From positions 124,001 to 188,000 of the forward strand of contig NZ_JAUCGQ010000002.1 in the NCBI RefSeq assembly GCF_030362835.1: DNA of 64,000 nt. Reading direction: 5' to 3'. The stretch is from Cellulomonas alba (GTDB taxonomy: Bacteria; Actinomycetota; Actinomycetes; Actinomycetales; Cellulomonadaceae). Positions 27,851-38,213 of the stretch are shown one piece after another; the stretch's first letter is position 1; each line of letters opens with the position of its first letter. The notes beneath the pieces were generated by a model. It did not search any database, was not told the DNA's origin, and worked only from the letters and a program-made list of their open reading frames with translations. The translations under genes were made by a program, and so were the position numbers.

Positions 27851-28119
27851 TGGTGCCGGTCGGAGGCGTCGTCGGACGAGCCGTGCGCGTGGCCCGGCAC
27901 CGTCGACGCCACCCACGCGAAGAGCGGGACGGCGACGAGCGCCGCGCCGCCCACCAGCAGGGCGGTGCTCCAGCCGACGTCGGCCCACCGCAGCACGAGC
28001 AGCGTCACCGCACCGGCCGCGACTCCGAGCCCGGCGCGCTCGAGCCAGGTGACGACCTGCGCCCGGCGCCGGCTGCGCGGGTCCGCGACCGGCTCGGCGC
28101 CCGAGGCGTGCCGACCCAT
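27847..28119 (-). CDS. Small two-helix membrane protein of unknown function
   Basis: A 90-residue protein with ATG at 28119 after GGGAGGG. A basic N-terminal segment (RSRRRAQ) precedes two membrane helices (about residues 30-45 and 50-72), and the tail is His/Asp-rich (GHAHGSSDDASDRHH), which might bind metal. No family recognised. It overlaps the end of the TfoX gene by 4 bases, tail to tail. Confidence 0.65.
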   Translation of the reverse strand: MGRHASGAEPVADPRSRRRAQVVTWLERAGLGVAAGAVTLLVLRWADVGWSTALLVGGAALVAVPLFAWVASTVPGHAHGSSDDASDRHH

Positions 28120-28249
28120 CAGCCCTCCCGCGGGGCAGCGCAGGGGCGGGCGGCACGCGGCATGGCGTCATGGTGGCACGTCGACCGCGAACCCGACGCG
28201 TGGACGGGTCGCGTCGCGGCGGTGCCGCCCGATCAGGGCCTCGCGGACG

Positions 28250-28322
28250 CGCCCCCGGCAGGACTCGAACCTGCAACCGACGGATTAGAAGGCCGTTGCT
28301 CTATCCGTTGAGCTACGGGGGC
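28250..28322 (-). tRNA. tRNA-Arg (anticodon UCU)
   Basis: On the minus strand acceptor GCCCCCG (28322-28316) pairs with CGGGGGC (28257-28251), with discriminator G. The anticodon loop CTTCTAA gives UCU, for AGA codons, which are rare in this genome. The T-loop GGTTCGAGTC is intact. Confidence 0.93.
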
Positions 28323-28500
28323 TGTGCTTCGGCGACCAGCGTAGTGGGCGGCGGTCGCCGGCCCGCCCGCCTCGAGGCCTCGTGGGACGCCACGAGCGCG
28401 GTCGTCCGAGGCGTCGGCAGACGACAGATCCCGACAAACCGTGCCTCTCACCCGCGTGGCATGTTTTGCCAGGTCAGGCCGCACCGGGAGAATGGCGGGT

Positions 28501-30231
28501 GTGAGCGTGCAGCCAGGGACCGCGGCGCCGCCGGAGCCCGTGCACCCCCGGCACGTCGCCGACGACCCGCGTGCCGTGCTCGCTCGACCGCTCGCCGCCA
28601 CCTCTCTGCTCGACGCGGTGAAGGACCTGCGTCGCGACGTCGAGGCGACGTCGTTCCCGCTCGACCTGCCGGGCACCGACTCGGCGCGGGCGTCACGCGC
28701 CCGGCTCGTGGACCAGCTGGGGGAGCACCTGATCCCGCGGCTCACGCAGCTGTCGGCGCCCGCGGTCGTGGTCGTTGCCGGCTCGACGGGCGCGGGCAAG
28801 TCGACGCTGGTGAACTCGCTGGTCGGCGCCGAGGTCAGCGCCGCCGGGGTCCTGCGGCCGACGACGCGCCGGCCCGTCCTGGTGCACCACCCGCTGGATG
28901 CCGAGCTCGTGGCGCACCTGCCCATGCTCGACGCCGTCGACGTCGTCACGTCGGACCTCGTGCCTCGCGGGGTGGCCATGCTCGACGCGCCCGACCTCGA
29001 CAGCGTGCTCGAGTCGAACCGCGACCAGGCGCACCGGCTGCTCGAGGCGGCCGACCTGTGGCTGTTCGTGACGACCGCCGCGCGCTACGGCGACGCGCTC
29101 CCGTGGCGGGTGCTCGAGGCGGCCGTGCAGCGCGGAGCGTCGATCGCGATGGTGCTCAACCGCGTGCCGCCCGCATCGCTGCCCACCGTGCGCGGCGACC
29201 TGCTCGACCGGCTGCGGGCGCACGGCATGGACGGCTCGCCGCTGTTCGTGGTGCCGGACCTCGGCCCGCACGAGGGGCTCCTCGACGCGGCCGTCGTCGC
29301 GCCCGTGCAGCGGTGGCTGACGAACCTCGCGGGTCCCGACCGGTCGCGCACCGTGATCGCCCGCACGTTGCGCGGGGCGTTCGCCGCGCTGCGGCCGTGG
29401 GTCGACGAGCTCGCGGAGGCGGTCCAGGACCAGGTCGACGCGGCGGCGGGCATCGCGGCGGCGCTGGACGACGCCGTCGTCGCACCCGTCGACGCAGCGC
29501 AGAGCTCGCTGCGGGGCGGCGCCGTCGCCGACGGGGCCGTACGAGCCCGATGGGCGGGGCTGACCGCGCCCGGCGCGCCGCTCGCGGGGCTCGTCAAGGG
29601 ATCCGGCCGGGTGGCGGGCTCGGCGCGCGACGCGACGGCGCGCGCGGCGGCGGTCGAGCCGCTCGTGGACGAGCTGCGGCGGGCCGCGGCGGCGGCGTTC
29701 GCTGCTGCGGGCGGCCACGCCGAGGAGGCGCTCGCGGACGTGCTCGAGGGTACGGGCGCTCCCGTCGGGGCGGCGTCGGTGCGTGGCGCGTGGGACCGCC
29801 GCGCCGTGCGCGACGACCGAGGTCGCTCGGCCGAGCGCGCGGCACGCGAGTGGACGGCGCAGGGCGTGCGGGCGGTCCGTCTGTCGCTGACGACCGCGGC
29901 CGACGACGGTGACCGGTCGCGCGACGCGCAGCGCGCGGCCAAGCGTCGCCGGCAGGTCGAGAAGGCGGTCGGTGTCGACACGCTGGGCGGGATCGCGCTC
30001 GCCGCGGCGGCCGGTGTCGACGAGGCCGCGACGCTGCTGCGCACGCTCGTCGGCGACGATGTCGCGGACCGCGCGGTCGCCTCGCTGCGGGACGACCTGC
30101 TGGGCCACGTCCCCGCGCTCGTCGCGCAGGAACGCGCCGCGGCCGCCGCGCCGCTCGCGCAGGAGGACCTCGCGGACGACGCCGCCTCGCGGCTGAGACT
30201 CCGGCTCGCGGTCCTCAAGGGGCTCACGTGA
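28501..30231 (+). CDS. Dynamin-like GTPase, first of a tandem pair
   Basis: A 576-residue cytosolic P-loop GTPase. G1 is GSTGAGKS (residues 94-101) and G3 is DAPD (162-165), but G4 reads NRVP (220-223) instead of NKxD, so guanine specificity may be altered. The C-terminal half is a long Ala/Arg/Glu helical region resembling dynamin-type stalks. The GTG at 28501 is chosen; an in-frame ATG at 28492 is the alternative. The stop overlaps the second GTPase (GTGA). Actinobacterial tandem dynamins such as DynA/DynB and IniA/IniC act on membranes (family knowledge). Confidence 0.75.
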   Translation: MSVQPGTAAPPEPVHPRHVADDPRAVLARPLAATSLLDAVKDLRRDVEATSFPLDLPGTDSARASRARLVDQLGEHLIPRLTQLSAPAVVVVAGSTGAGKSTLVNSLVGAEVSAAGVLRPTTRRPVLVHHPLDAELVAHLPMLDAVDVVTSDLVPRGVAMLDAPDLDSVLESNRDQAHRLLEAADLWLFVTTAARYGDALPWRVLEAAVQRGASIAMVLNRVPPASLPTVRGDLLDRLRAHGMDGSPLFVVPDLGPHEGLLDAAVVAPVQRWLTNLAGPDRSRTVIARTLRGAFAALRPWVDELAEAVQDQVDAAAGIAAALDDAVVAPVDAAQSSLRGGAVADGAVRARWAGLTAPGAPLAGLVKGSGRVAGSARDATARAAAVEPLVDELRRAAAAAFAAAGGHAEEALADVLEGTGAPVGAASVRGAWDRRAVRDDRGRSAERAAREWTAQGVRAVRLSLTTAADDGDRSRDAQRAAKRRRQVEKAVGVDTLGGIALAAAAGVDEAATLLRTLVGDDVADRAVASLRDDLLGHVPALVAQERAAAAAPLAQEDLADDAASRLRLRLAVLKGLT

Positions 30232-31703
30232 GCGCCGGGTCGCTGGGCGAGGACGGCGCGGAGCTCACCGCGCGGGTCGGCGCGCTGCGTGAGGCCGTGG
30301 CCGTGGGCGGCGACCGCCTCGACGCCGCGGTCGTCGAGCGCGTCACCGATGCGGTCGACCGCGTCCAGGCACGGCTGTCCCTCGGCGTGGACCACACGAT
30401 CGTCGCGCTCGTCGGCGGCACCGGCTCGGGCAAGTCGACGCTGTTCAACGCCGTGTCGGGCCTCCAGTTCGCCGAGGTGGGCGTCAAGCGTCCGACGACG
30501 TCGGAGGTCACCGCGTGCGTGTGGGGCGGCGACGCGCCCGAGCTCCTCGACTGGCTCGGCGTGGCGCGCGACCGGCGCATCCGCCGCGAGAGCGAGCTCG
30601 ACGGGGAGACCGAGGCGCCGCTGCGCGGGCTCGTGCTCCTGGACCTGCCCGACCACGACTCGATCGCGCCCGAGCACCGCGAGGTCGTGAACCGGCTGCT
30701 GCCGCAGGCCGACCTGCTGATGTGGGTCGTCGACCCGCAGAAGTACGCGGACGACGCGCTGCACACCGGGTACCTGCAGCGGCTCGTGGGCCACGAGGGG
30801 TCGATGGTCGTCGTGCTCAACCAGCTCGACACCGTGCCGGAGGAGCAGCGCGAGGAGCTGCTCGCCGACGTCGAGCGGCTGCTGCTCGCCGACGGCCTGA
30901 CGGGTGTGCCCGTGATCGCCGCGTCGGCACGCACCGGCACCGGGGTCGGCGCGCTGCGGGGATCGCTGACGAACGTCGTCGCGTCCCGCTCCCTGGCCGC
31001 GCAGCGCGTCGGGGCGGACGTGCGCGACGCGGCGGACGAGCTCGCGACGCAGGTCGCGGACCGTGAGCCACCGCCCGGGGCTCTGGTGACGAACGACGCG
31101 GTCGACACGCTCGCCGGGGCGACGGGCCTCCCGGCCGTGGCGTCGGCGGTGGCCGCCGGCGTGCGCGGCGTGGACGCCCCCGGACGCGGGTTCGGCCCGG
31201 TGTCGCACGACGTCGCGGCCCTCGCGCGCGCGCAGTGGCTCGGTGCCGCGACGAGCGGGCTGCCACGCCGGTGGGCGGGCGATGCCGACGCGCGCGCGGC
31301 GAGCGCCGCCGAGCTGCGGGACGCGGTGACGGCCGAGCTCGCGAGCGTGTCGCTCATGGCGCGGCGATCGGGGCTCGCGCTCGGCCTGACCGTGCTCGCT
31401 GTGCTGCTCGGGGTCGTCGCGCTCGGGTTCGCCGCGGTCGGGGTCGGGTCGCGCCTCGGCGGGGGTGGCGGCGCGTGGTGGCCGCTCGTGGCGGCCGGGG
31501 TCGCGCTCGTCGCGGGGGTGGCCGCCCTGCTCGGGGCCGCGGCAGTCCGGCGCGCGGCGGCGGGGCGGCGGGCCGCGGCGGTGCTGCGGGACGGGCGCGC
31601 GGCGGTCGAGCGCGCGGTTCAGGCGCGCCTCGTGGCGCCCGTGCGGCAGGTGGTGGACGAGCACCGGCGTGTGCGGGAGCTGACGGACCGCGCGCGCGGC
31701 TGA
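30228..31703 (+). CDS. Dynamin-like GTPase with C-terminal membrane anchor, second of a tandem pair
   Basis: A 491-residue GTPase with complete motifs: G1 GGTGSGKS (63-70), a threonine-containing switch (RPTTSE), G3 DLPD (139-142) and G4 NQLD (198-201). Near the C-terminus two hydrophobic segments (about 365-395 and 405-430), separated by a Gly-rich turn, form a membrane hairpin, followed by a basic helix. GTG at 30228 is coupled to the first GTPase. A heteromeric membrane-remodelling or membrane-protection GTPase pair is the most likely reading. Confidence 0.78.
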   Translation: MSAGSLGEDGAELTARVGALREAVAVGGDRLDAAVVERVTDAVDRVQARLSLGVDHTIVALVGGTGSGKSTLFNAVSGLQFAEVGVKRPTTSEVTACVWGGDAPELLDWLGVARDRRIRRESELDGETEAPLRGLVLLDLPDHDSIAPEHREVVNRLLPQADLLMWVVDPQKYADDALHTGYLQRLVGHEGSMVVVLNQLDTVPEEQREELLADVERLLLADGLTGVPVIAASARTGTGVGALRGSLTNVVASRSLAAQRVGADVRDAADELATQVADREPPPGALVTNDAVDTLAGATGLPAVASAVAAGVRGVDAPGRGFGPVSHDVAALARAQWLGAATSGLPRRWAGDADARAASAAELRDAVTAELASVSLMARRSGLALGLTVLAVLLGVVALGFAAVGVGSRLGGGGGAWWPLVAAGVALVAGVAALLGAAAVRRAAAGRRAAAVLRDGRAAVERAVQARLVAPVRQVVDEHRRVRELTDRARG

Positions 31704-31836
31704 CGGAACGCCCAGGCCGGCGGACGCCGCACGACGCTGACGGAAGGCCACGCGGCGCGAGGCGACGTGGACGACGACGGATCGCGGGCAGGGTGCGGCT
31801 GCCACGCGGCGCACGAGCCGCCCACAGCCCCGTGAT

Positions 31837-31866
31837 CGCGTGCCCGCTCCACGGATCGGGCACGCG
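31837..31866 (+). terminator. Terminator after the GTPase pair
   Basis: A perfect 10-bp stem (31837-31846 with 31857-31866) with a 10-base loop, 134 bases after the second GTPase and 80 bases before the SSB-like gene. No U-tract. Confidence 0.65.
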
Positions 31867-31947
31867 CGCCGAGGCGATCGGGCCCGCGCTCCGAGGCTGG
31901 CATCACGAGCCCCGCACCGGTCGGGGCACCGGTCAGCGGAGGACTCC

Positions 31948-32514
31948 ATGAGCAAGAACGACGTCGACCTGACGGTCGCGGGCGTGGTCGGCAGCGAGGT
32001 GCGCATCTTCCACGCGGACGACGGCGGCACGCCGTTCGCGATGTTCCGCATGGCGCACACGGCGCGTGTGCGCGACGCCGCGGGCGGGTGGCGCGACGGC
32101 GAGACGCTGTGGTTCACCGTCAAGGTGTTCAGGCAGGCGGCGCGGAACGCCGCGCAGTCGCTGCGCACGGGCGACGCGGTCCTCGTCCACGGCCGCCTCT
32201 CCACCGAGGAGTGGACGAACGACAGCGGCTCGCACTTCGGCGTCGTCCTCACGGCCACCTCGTTCGGCCACGACCTGACGCGCGGCACCGCGCACTTCGC
32301 GAGGACCTCGGCGACCCGGAGCGCGGACGGAGCCACCGAGGCACCCGGCGACGGGCCCGGCACCGACGGGCAGCCCGTGGACCTGTCGGGCTTCGTGGCG
32401 GTGGACGACGACGGCGAGCCGGACGAGCTGGAGGAGGAGACGGACGACGGGACGCCCGACGCCTCCGTCGCGGTGCTCGCTGCGGGCCGTCCGGCGCTGG
32501 CCGCGGCGCACTGA
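31948..32514 (+). CDS. Single-stranded DNA-binding protein, SsbB-like paralogue
   Basis: A 188-residue protein with an N-terminal OB fold (about residues 5-110). It contains DLTVAGVVGSEVRIF, LWFTVKVFRQAARNAAQSLRTGD and VLVHGRLSTEEW. The C-terminal third is acidic and disordered but lacks the DDDIPF-type tip that recruits partner proteins, ending instead in Ala-rich sequence. It is therefore a paralogue rather than the essential replicative SSB, whose gene normally sits with rpsF and rpsR. ATG at 31948 follows GGAGGA. Confidence 0.85.
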   Translation: MSKNDVDLTVAGVVGSEVRIFHADDGGTPFAMFRMAHTARVRDAAGGWRDGETLWFTVKVFRQAARNAAQSLRTGDAVLVHGRLSTEEWTNDSGSHFGVVLTATSFGHDLTRGTAHFARTSATRSADGATEAPGDGPGTDGQPVDLSGFVAVDDDGEPDELEEETDDGTPDASVAVLAAGRPALAAAH

Positions 32515-32519
32515 TCGCC

Positions 32520-32587
32520 TAGGCTGGGGGACCGGCATCCCGGCGACCTCCCGACGCGCGCAGCATGCTGTGCCGCGCGTCGGGAGG
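32520..32587 (+). promoter_or_regulatory. Promoter and hairpin leader upstream of ettA
   Basis: A TAGGCT -10 element (32520-32525) would start transcription near 32532. Fifteen bases on, a perfect 14-bp stem (32547-32560 with 32574-32587) encloses a 13-base loop containing the palindrome GCATGC. Because the stem lies after the promoter, it is either in the ettA 5' leader (attenuator or stability element) or is the ssb terminator sitting inside it. The stem is certain; the role is inferred. Confidence 0.6.
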
Positions 32588-32642
32588 GGCGCCGCGGCCC
32601 ACGAACCCCGACCGACGCGACACCGAGGCGGACGACGAGCCA

Positions 32643-34325
<1,683 letters not shown>

Positions 34326-34331
34326 CGCGGC

Positions 34332-34368
34332 CGAGCGCCCGCTCCCACCGGCCGGGGGCGGGCGCTCG
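34332..34368 (+). terminator. Terminator after ettA
   Basis: A perfect 11-bp GC stem (34332-34342 with 34358-34368) starting 6 bases after the ettA stop. Confidence 0.8.
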
Positions 34369-34425
34369 CGCTGTCCCGGCCGGGTGACGCCCGGCCCTGG
34401 GGGCTGGGTCGCGACGAGGAGTCCG

Positions 34426-34923
34426 ATGGCCCGGCTCGAGGTCCCGGTCCAGCTGCGCTGGTCCGACCTGGACGCGTACCAGCACGTCAACAACGCAGAG
34501 ATGCTGCGCCTGCTCGAGGAGGCCCGGATCTCGGCGTTCTGGAGCCACCCGGCCGGCCCCGACGGCCAGCGGCCCGAGGCGCTGTACCCGACCGCCGTGC
34601 TCGACGCGGGGCCCGGCGCGGTCGTGTCGACGCTGATCGCGCGGCAGGAGATCGAGTACCTCAAGCCGCTCGGCTACCGCCGTACGCCGATCGTCGTCGA
34701 GACGTGGCTCGGGCACCTCGGGGGAGCGAGCCTCGACGTCTGCTACGAGGTCCGTGACGAGCCGTCGTCGTCGCCCACGAGCACGGTGTACGCCCGCGCG
34801 ACGACGACGATCGTGCTGGTCGACGCGACGTCGGGCGACCCGGTGCGGATCGGCGCCGCCGAGCGCGATGCCTGGCAGCCCTACGTGGGGGAGCCGATCC
34901 AGCACCGCCGTCGCGGGCGCTGA
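34426..34923 (+). CDS. Acyl-CoA thioesterase, 4HBT hotdog family
   Basis: A 165-residue hotdog-fold thioesterase. The N-terminal LRWSDLDAYQHVNNAEMLRLLEEAR contains the catalytic Asp of the 4-hydroxybenzoyl-CoA thioesterase family. ATG at 34426 follows GAGGAG. It follows ettA after a terminator; this neighbour pair recurs in actinobacteria (from memory). The acyl chain preference is unknown. Confidence 0.85.
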   Translation: MARLEVPVQLRWSDLDAYQHVNNAEMLRLLEEARISAFWSHPAGPDGQRPEALYPTAVLDAGPGAVVSTLIARQEIEYLKPLGYRRTPIVVETWLGHLGGASLDVCYEVRDEPSSSPTSTVYARATTTIVLVDATSGDPVRIGAAERDAWQPYVGEPIQHRRRGR

Positions 34924-35002
34924 CGTCAGGGCAGCCTCGGCCCGGTCCCGGCTGCTCACCCACCGAGCCGAGGCGCCGCCGCGGGCGGCCCCCGGTCAGG
35001 CA

Positions 35003-35038
35003 CGGCGATGCCCGCCCTTCTGGGGCCGGGCATCGCCG
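35003..35038. terminator. Bidirectional terminator between thioesterase and MFS gene
   Basis: A perfect 12-bp stem (35003-35014 with 35027-35038) with a 12-base loop between two convergent genes. It ends 7 bases before the MFS stop codon. Confidence 0.85.
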
Positions 35039-35044
35039 CTCCGG

Positions 35045-36358
35045 TCATCGGCCGGCGGTGACCACGCGGTCCTCGTCGTGCGGCGCGGCGGAGAGCTCCG
35101 CGTCGACGCCACTCGGCGCCGTGGTCGCGGCCGCGGTGGCTCCGATCTGGGCCTGGGCCCGGGCCGCGCCGCGGCGACTGCGGAGCAGTGCCACGAAGGC
35201 GACGGCTGTCAGCGCCACCACCGCGGCGCCGTACTCGATCACGGTCTGGCGCAGCCCGCTCCCGTGCACGACGAGGTAGCCCGCCACGATCGCCGGGATG
35301 CCGAGCCCGACGTACGACGCGACGTAGACGACCGCGAGCACCCCGGCGCGCTCGTGCGGCGCCGCCAGCGGGACCGTCGTGCGGATGCTTGCGCTGAACA
35401 CGCCGCCGAACGCGATGCCGGCCACGACGCTGCCGGCGAAGAACAGCGGCTGGCTCTCGGCGACGACCCCCGCGAGCGTGATCGCGACGCCGACGGCCAT
35501 GAGCGGGATGACCACCGCCAGCGTGCGGCCCGGCTCGACACCGCGCAGCACGTACACCCCGAGCGCCGCGGTGCCCGCGACGACCGCGAGCGACGCGCCA
35601 CCGGCGACCACCGACGTCGAGTGCCCGAGCTGGCGCACGATCGCCGGGCCGAGTGCGCCGTAGAGGCCCGCGATCGACCAGCCGGCGAGGAGCGCCGGGA
35701 CGGCGACGGCCAGTGCGCGGCGGGTCGCGGCGGGTGCGTTCACGGTCGGCCGCAGCGACGCGCGGGCGCCGGGGCGCGTCGCCACCGTCTCGGCCATCAG
35801 GAGCACGCCGAGGCCTTGCAGCAGGAAGACGGCGGCGAGGACGTCGTAGACGAGGTGCGTCGGAGCGGGCAGGTGTGCGACGAGCAGCGCGCCGCCGATC
35901 GACCCGAGCGCCGTGCCGAGCGGCGCCGCCACCGCGTTCGTCAGCGCGCCGTGGCGCGTCGAGACGTCCACCAACGCGGCGCCGACAGCTGCCGCCGCGG
36001 CTCCCGTCGCGAGCCCCTGGACGACGCGGGCGACGAGCAGCTCGGTGACGCCGCTCGCTGTGGTGAACACGGCCATCGCGACGAGCTGGCCCGCGACGCC
36101 GGCGAGCAGCACCGGCCGGCGCCCGACGTGGTCCGAGAGCCGGCCCGCGACGAGGAGCGAGGCCAGCACGGCGATCGCGTACACCCCGAAGACGACCGTC
36201 GTGGTGCTCGCCGTGAAGCCCCACTGCGCCGCGTACCGGCCGTACAGCGGCGTCGGCGCGCTCGAGCCGGCGAGGAAGAACAGCACGATCGAGGCGAGCA
36301 GGACGAACGTGGCGCCCGCGGGGAGCGTCCGCCGAACGGGGACGGCGACTGCGGTCAT
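35045..36358 (-). CDS. MFS transporter under TetR control
   Basis: A 437-residue major facilitator with about twelve hydrophobic segments. The loop 2-3 signature GRLSDHVGRRPVLLAG is clear. The C-terminal tail is Ala/Thr-rich and cytosolic. ATG at 36358 follows CAGGAG. It is divergent from a TetR repressor across a 105-base region with two matching operators, the classic arrangement of a drug or metabolite efflux pump induced by its substrate. Which compound is exported cannot be read. Confidence 0.88.
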   Translation of the reverse strand: MTAVAVPVRRTLPAGATFVLLASIVLFFLAGSSAPTPLYGRYAAQWGFTASTTTVVFGVYAIAVLASLLVAGRLSDHVGRRPVLLAGVAGQLVAMAVFTTASGVTELLVARVVQGLATGAAAAAVGAALVDVSTRHGALTNAVAAPLGTALGSIGGALLVAHLPAPTHLVYDVLAAVFLLQGLGVLLMAETVATRPGARASLRPTVNAPAATRRALAVAVPALLAGWSIAGLYGALGPAIVRQLGHSTSVVAGGASLAVVAGTAALGVYVLRGVEPGRTLAVVIPLMAVGVAITLAGVVAESQPLFFAGSVVAGIAFGGVFSASIRTTVPLAAPHERAGVLAVVYVASYVGLGIPAIVAGYLVVHGSGLRQTVIEYGAAVVALTAVAFVALLRSRRGAARAQAQIGATAAATTAPSGVDAELSAAPHDEDRVVTAGR

Positions 36359-36402
36359 GACGACTCCTGGAGCTCGGGCCGCTGGGAGCGGCTGTGGCAG
36401 AA

Positions 36403-36457
36403 CAGACAGGTCTGTCTGGGCCATGTCCTGACAGTAGACAGACCTGTCTGTTATCGT
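36403..36457. promoter_or_regulatory. Twin TetR operators and divergent promoters
   Basis: AGACAGGTCTGTCT (36404-36417, extended palindrome 36403-36418) recurs as its exact complement at 36436-36449; the centres are 32 bp apart, about three helical turns. A plus-strand -10 (TATCGT, 36452-36457) lies 6 bases before the tetR ATG. A minus-strand -10 (TACTGT, complement of 36431-36436) for the MFS gene lies between the operators. A repressor bound at both sites would cover both promoters. Confidence 0.85.
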
Positions 36458-36463
36458 CAAGTC

Positions 36464-37057
36464 ATGGCCGGAACCCAGACCGTCGAACCCCTCGCGGGGA
36501 CGCCGCGCGAGCGCCTCCTCGCCGCAGCGGACGAGCTCTTCTACGCCGAGGGCGTGCACACCGTCGGCATCGACCGCGTCATCGAGCGCGCGGGTGTCGC
36601 CAAGGCGTCGCTGTACAGCACGTACGGCAGCAAGGACGCGCTCGTGCGGGCCTACCTCGAGTCGCGCCACGAGCGGATCCGCGCACGTCTGGAGCAGGCG
36701 CTCGGTCGCGCCACGACACCGCGCGACCGGCTGCTCGCCGTGTTCGAGACGCTCGCGGACCGCATCACCGCCCCCGACTACCGCGGGTGCGCGTTCGTCC
36801 GCGCGAGTGCCGAGTCCGACGGCGACGACGTCGCGATGCAGACGTCCCGCGAGTTCCGCGGCTGGCTGGTCGACCTGCTGGTCGGGCTCGCGCGCGACGC
36901 CGGTGCGTCCGACCCCGACACGCTCGCGCGGCAGCTCGTCATGGTGTACGACGGCGCCGGGCTCGGGGTCCGCATGGACCGGAACGGCGAGTCGGGCCGG
37001 CAGGCGGTCGCCGCGGCGCGCGCGCTCGTCGACGTGGGGCTGGCCCCGGCCGGCTGA
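36464..37057 (+). CDS. TetR family transcriptional repressor
   Basis: A 197-residue regulator. The N-terminal helix-turn-helix (RERLLAAADELFYAEGVHTVGIDRVIERAGVAKASLYSTYGSKDALV, about residues 15-60) is typical of TetR proteins; the C-terminal ligand-binding part includes DYRGCAFVRASAE. The ATG at 36464 is fixed by a -10 element 6 bases upstream, so the message is probably leaderless. It should bind the twin operators and repress itself and the divergent MFS pump. Confidence 0.9.
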   Translation: MAGTQTVEPLAGTPRERLLAAADELFYAEGVHTVGIDRVIERAGVAKASLYSTYGSKDALVRAYLESRHERIRARLEQALGRATTPRDRLLAVFETLADRITAPDYRGCAFVRASAESDGDDVAMQTSREFRGWLVDLLVGLARDAGASDPDTLARQLVMVYDGAGLGVRMDRNGESGRQAVAAARALVDVGLAPAG

Positions 37058-37150
37058 GCCGTCCACCGACCACTGCCGGCGGCACCGCGCCGAGCCGCGC
37101 GGAGGGACTCACGGCGGCGCCGCGCGGGTGTGCGCGGGTTCGGCGTCAGG

Positions 37151-38149
37151 TCAGGCCAGCAGCTCCAGCGTCCGCCGCTCGGCGACCGCCTGCGACCGCG
37201 TCGGCCGGATCGTCTCGCCGTGCGCCCACAGGTCGACGATGCGCGGGTCGATGTACGACGCCCGGCAGACGGCGGGCGTGTTCCCGAGCTCCTCGGCGAC
37301 CGCGCGGACGACCTCGGTGACGGCCCGGCGGCGCGCGCGCTCGCTGGCCGGCGGTGGCCCCGCGTCGGCGAGGCCGCGCGCGGCGAGCACGGTCGCGTGC
37401 CACGTGCGGAAGTCCTTGGGCGTCGCCTCGTCGCCGAGCCGCGCCTTGACGTCGGCGCCGACGTCCGCGCTCGTCACGTCGTGCCACGTGCCGTCGTCGT
37501 CGAGCCAGGCGAGCAGCTCCTCGCCGACGTCGTCGCGTCGCACGAGGTGGCGCACGGTCGTGGCGACGACGTCGTCCTCGACGATCGTGTCCCGCACCTG
37601 CCCGGACTTGGCGGGGAAGTGCAGGTGGACTCGGCCCTCGTCGCCGTCGCTCGCGGGCGGCAGGACCTCGACGTGCGAGCGCAGGAGGGTCGCGAGCCCG
37701 TACGAGCCGTGCTGCAGCGCGTAGCCCTCGCCGCCGACGCGCAGGTAGGCGAGGTCGAGCAGCCGGAACGCGAGCGCGAGCACCTTGGCGCGCGGCATGC
37801 CGGGGAGGTCGAGGTCGCGGCGGACGGTCCGCCGCGCCGCCGGCAGGCGCCGGGCGATCTCGAGCACGCGGTCGTGCTTGAGCCGGTCACGTCGCAGCCG
37901 CCACTGGTCGTGGTACAGGTACTGGCGGCGCTCGGCCGCGTCGAGGCCGGCCGCCTGGATGTGGCCGTTCGGGAACGGGCTGATCCAGACGTCGCGCCAG
38001 GCAGGGGGGATCGCCAGGTGGTCGATGCGCTCGAGCGCGAGCTCGTCCGTGATGCGCGACCGGTCGAGGTCGAGGTAGACGAAACCCCGGCCGGCCTGGC
38101 GGCGTGTCCAGCCGGGGGAGTCGATGCGCACGCGTCTCAGCCGGACCAT
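37151..38149 (-). CDS. DNA topoisomerase IB (poxvirus-like)
   Basis: A 332-residue type IB topoisomerase relaxing supercoils through a 3'-phosphotyrosine. Catalytic elements visible are YLRVGGEGYALQHGSYG, TPKDFRTWHATVLAA, and the nucleophile in ASYIDPRIVDLW near the C-terminus. The N-terminal PPAWRDVWISPFPNGHIQAAGLDAAERRQYLYHDQW matches the bacterial subfamily. I place the start at ATG 38149; GTG at 38164 would add five residues, and neither has a clear ribosome-binding site. Confidence 0.88.
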   Translation of the reverse strand: MVRLRRVRIDSPGWTRRQAGRGFVYLDLDRSRITDELALERIDHLAIPPAWRDVWISPFPNGHIQAAGLDAAERRQYLYHDQWRLRRDRLKHDRVLEIARRLPAARRTVRRDLDLPGMPRAKVLALAFRLLDLAYLRVGGEGYALQHGSYGLATLLRSHVEVLPPASDGDEGRVHLHFPAKSGQVRDTIVEDDVVATTVRHLVRRDDVGEELLAWLDDDGTWHDVTSADVGADVKARLGDEATPKDFRTWHATVLAARGLADAGPPPASERARRRAVTEVVRAVAEELGNTPAVCRASYIDPRIVDLWAHGETIRPTRSQAVAERRTLELLA

Positions 38150-38213
38150 GCGCGTCAGTGTCACCCGGCGCCTGGAACCGCGCTCGCCGACGACGAGCGC
38201 CCGGCGGCTGCCT

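Noticed and set aside
37058..37150. Terminator between tetR and topoisomerase genes
   Set aside because: Only short, imperfect GC-rich pairings are visible; nothing comparable to the stems elsewhere.
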